Origin: Deinococcus roseus
GTDB taxonomy: Bacteria > Deinococcota > Deinococci > Deinococcales > Deinococcaceae
Assembly: GCF_014646895.1 (NCBI RefSeq)
Contig: NZ_BMOD01000006.1
Span: 160,350 to 224,349 of the forward strand
DNA length: 64,000 nt
Reading direction: 5' to 3'
Both the position numbers and the translations under genes were made by a program. Under the pieces are notes generated by a model. That model searched no databases. It saw only the letters and a list, made by a program, of their open reading frames with translations, and was not told the DNA's origin. Below are positions 63,110 to 64,000 of the stretch, piece by piece; within the stretch, counting starts at the first letter, position 1, and each line of letters begins with the position of its first letter.

Positions 63110-63843
63110 CCCCCAAACCCACCCTGCTGGTCACCGGAGGCACCGGGCGCATGGGCAAGGAACTGCTGCCCATGCTCACGGATTTTGAGGTGCTTGCTCC
63201 AGGGCGCAGCGAACTGGATTTGCTGAACCCACAGAGCATCCGGGCTTATGTCGCTCAGCATCGGTTTGATGTGGTGCTCCACCTGGCCGCTTACACAGAT
63301 GTGGCAAAAGCAGAGAAAGAACAGGAATTGTGTTACCAGACCAACGTGCTGGCCGTCCGGCATCTGGCGCAGGCCACCCGGAATGCTGCACGGTTTGTTC
63401 ACATTTCCACGGATTACGTCTTTGACGGTGAACGCGGCAACTACCAGGAAGACGAGGTGGTGAACCCCAGCAACCAGTACAGCCTCAGCAAAGCCCTGGG
63501 TGAAGAAGCCGCACGTGCACACCCCGGCCACCTGATTGTGCGCACCAGCTTCAAAATGGCCCCCTGGCCTTACCCCAGAGCCTTCTCGGACCAGTACACC
63601 AGTGCAGATCACGTGGATGTGATTGCCAGAGAACTCCTGCTGCTGCTGCAAAACCTGCACCGTGTGCCTGAAGACCTGCGCACCCTGCATGTGGGCACAG
63701 AGCGCAAGAGCATCTTCGATCTGGCAAAGCAGCGCACCCCTGCTGTGACCCCCATGAGCCGCCTGGAAGCCCCTGTGCACATCCCCCCGGACGTCAGCCT
63801 CAACACCGAGCGCTGGGAAGCCCTCAAGGCCAGCTGGATGTGA
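63106..63843 (+). CDS. rmlD: dTDP-4-dehydrorhamnose reductase-like protein
   Basis: 245 residues from the ATG at 63106, overlapping rmlC by 4 bp; the frame stays open far upstream inside rmlC, but that part is antigenic noise of the other frame and has no start site. The SDR motif is TGGTGRMGKEL. STDYVFDGERGNYQE and the YSLSK pair (Y-x-x-x-K) match RmlD. It is about 40-50 residues shorter than usual RmlD, mainly at the C-terminus. It finishes dTDP-L-rhamnose. A hairpin (63852-63883) without a T-run follows. Confidence 0.85.
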   Translation: MTPKPTLLVTGGTGRMGKELLPMLTDFEVLAPGRSELDLLNPQSIRAYVAQHRFDVVLHLAAYTDVAKAEKEQELCYQTNVLAVRHLAQATRNAARFVHISTDYVFDGERGNYQEDEVVNPSNQYSLSKALGEEAARAHPGHLIVRTSFKMAPWPYPRAFSDQYTSADHVDVIARELLLLLQNLHRVPEDLRTLHVGTERKSIFDLAKQRTPAVTPMSRLEAPVHIPPDVSLNTERWEALKASWM

Positions 63844-63897
63844 AAAGCGGGTCAGCAAGACCGTTTCTCTCGGGTCCTGCTGAGAAGTCAACAGTTC

Positions 63898-63917
63898 ACA
63901 GTAGACAGTAGACAGTA
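63898..63917. repeat. Heptamer tandem repeat ACAGTAG
   Basis: ACAGTAG is present twice and then as ACAGTAA (63898-63918). It is a second kind of heptad repeat, next to the polysaccharide operon end and 10 bp from the partial leftward gene. Confidence 0.6.
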
Positions 63918-63928
63918 AATAACTGAAG

Positions 63929-64000
63929 TTACGCACCGAGTGGGACAGGTGACTTGAACAGTTCTCTGAGGTTTCGAAGTTCTTCCCAGGCTGCTTGAAC
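63929..64000 (-). CDS. C-terminal end of a leftward gene, possibly a transposase (partial)
   Basis: Reading leftward from the window edge, 23 sense codons end at a TAA (63929-63931): a charged helical stretch (WEELRNLRELF) followed by KSPVPLGA and stop. The short tail resembles the ends of some insertion-sequence transposases. The start is outside the window, so the call is weak. Confidence 0.35.
   Translation of the reverse strand, partial: VQAAWEELRNLRELFKSPVPLGA

Overview
The window looks like a chromosomal segment of a Deinococcus-type bacterium. Five things point there: an AAA-pathway lysK next to arginine and carbamoyl-phosphate genes, large secreted DUF11 proteins, c-di-GMP-II riboswitch aptamers, many TANNNT boxes only 6-8 nt before start codons (leaderless mRNAs), and moderately high GC. 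The genus is inferred from gene content, not from a marker gene. No tRNA, rRNA or CRISPR array was seen.

Layout. 14-6025: an MFS exporter, a tiny one-helix membrane protein, an SLC13-type permease, lysK with a coupled membrane protein, and a glycerophosphodiesterase. 6267-17158: arginine/pyrimidine block. carB reads left; argG, a tandem-GNAT protein, a GNAT, argH, an unknown protein, an ArgA-like GNAT, another GNAT and carA read right. A long attenuator-like hairpin lies in the argG leader. 17216-41719: about 24 kb of surface genes reading right behind a c-di-GMP-II riboswitch that overlaps a strong terminator. It encodes a small secreted protein, a 1007-aa DUF11 protein, an internal terminator, a 1103-aa DUF11 protein, an 1842-aa protein with a likely outer-membrane barrel, and a 3892-aa protein with three GEVED repeats and three 2.1-kb beta-helix modules. 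41986-43589: a second c-di-GMP-II riboswitch with a 360-nt structured leader before an RCC1-repeat lipoprotein. 43755-53317: housekeeping and unknown genes (YlmH-like S4 protein, FGGY kinase, ZapE-like ATPase, M3 and M20 peptidases, an LptD/OstA-like outer-membrane protein). 53518-63843: a compact rightward polysaccharide operon (WbaP-type transferase, flippase, glf, three glycosyltransferases, rmlB-A-C-D), its first half visibly more AT-rich. 63929-64000: tail of a leftward gene, possibly a transposase.

How it fits together. The most interesting unit is the surface block. Two riboswitches of the same class sit in front of a giant secreted-protein operon and a secreted RCC1 lipoprotein. This suggests that c-di-GMP switches on an adhesin/envelope system at transcription elongation, and a galactofuranose/rhamnose polysaccharide locus lies 10 kb away. 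Non-coding DNA carries two dispersed repeat families: CTCTCGG heptamers in inverted pairs, and GGGCG-type palindromes with compensatory base changes.
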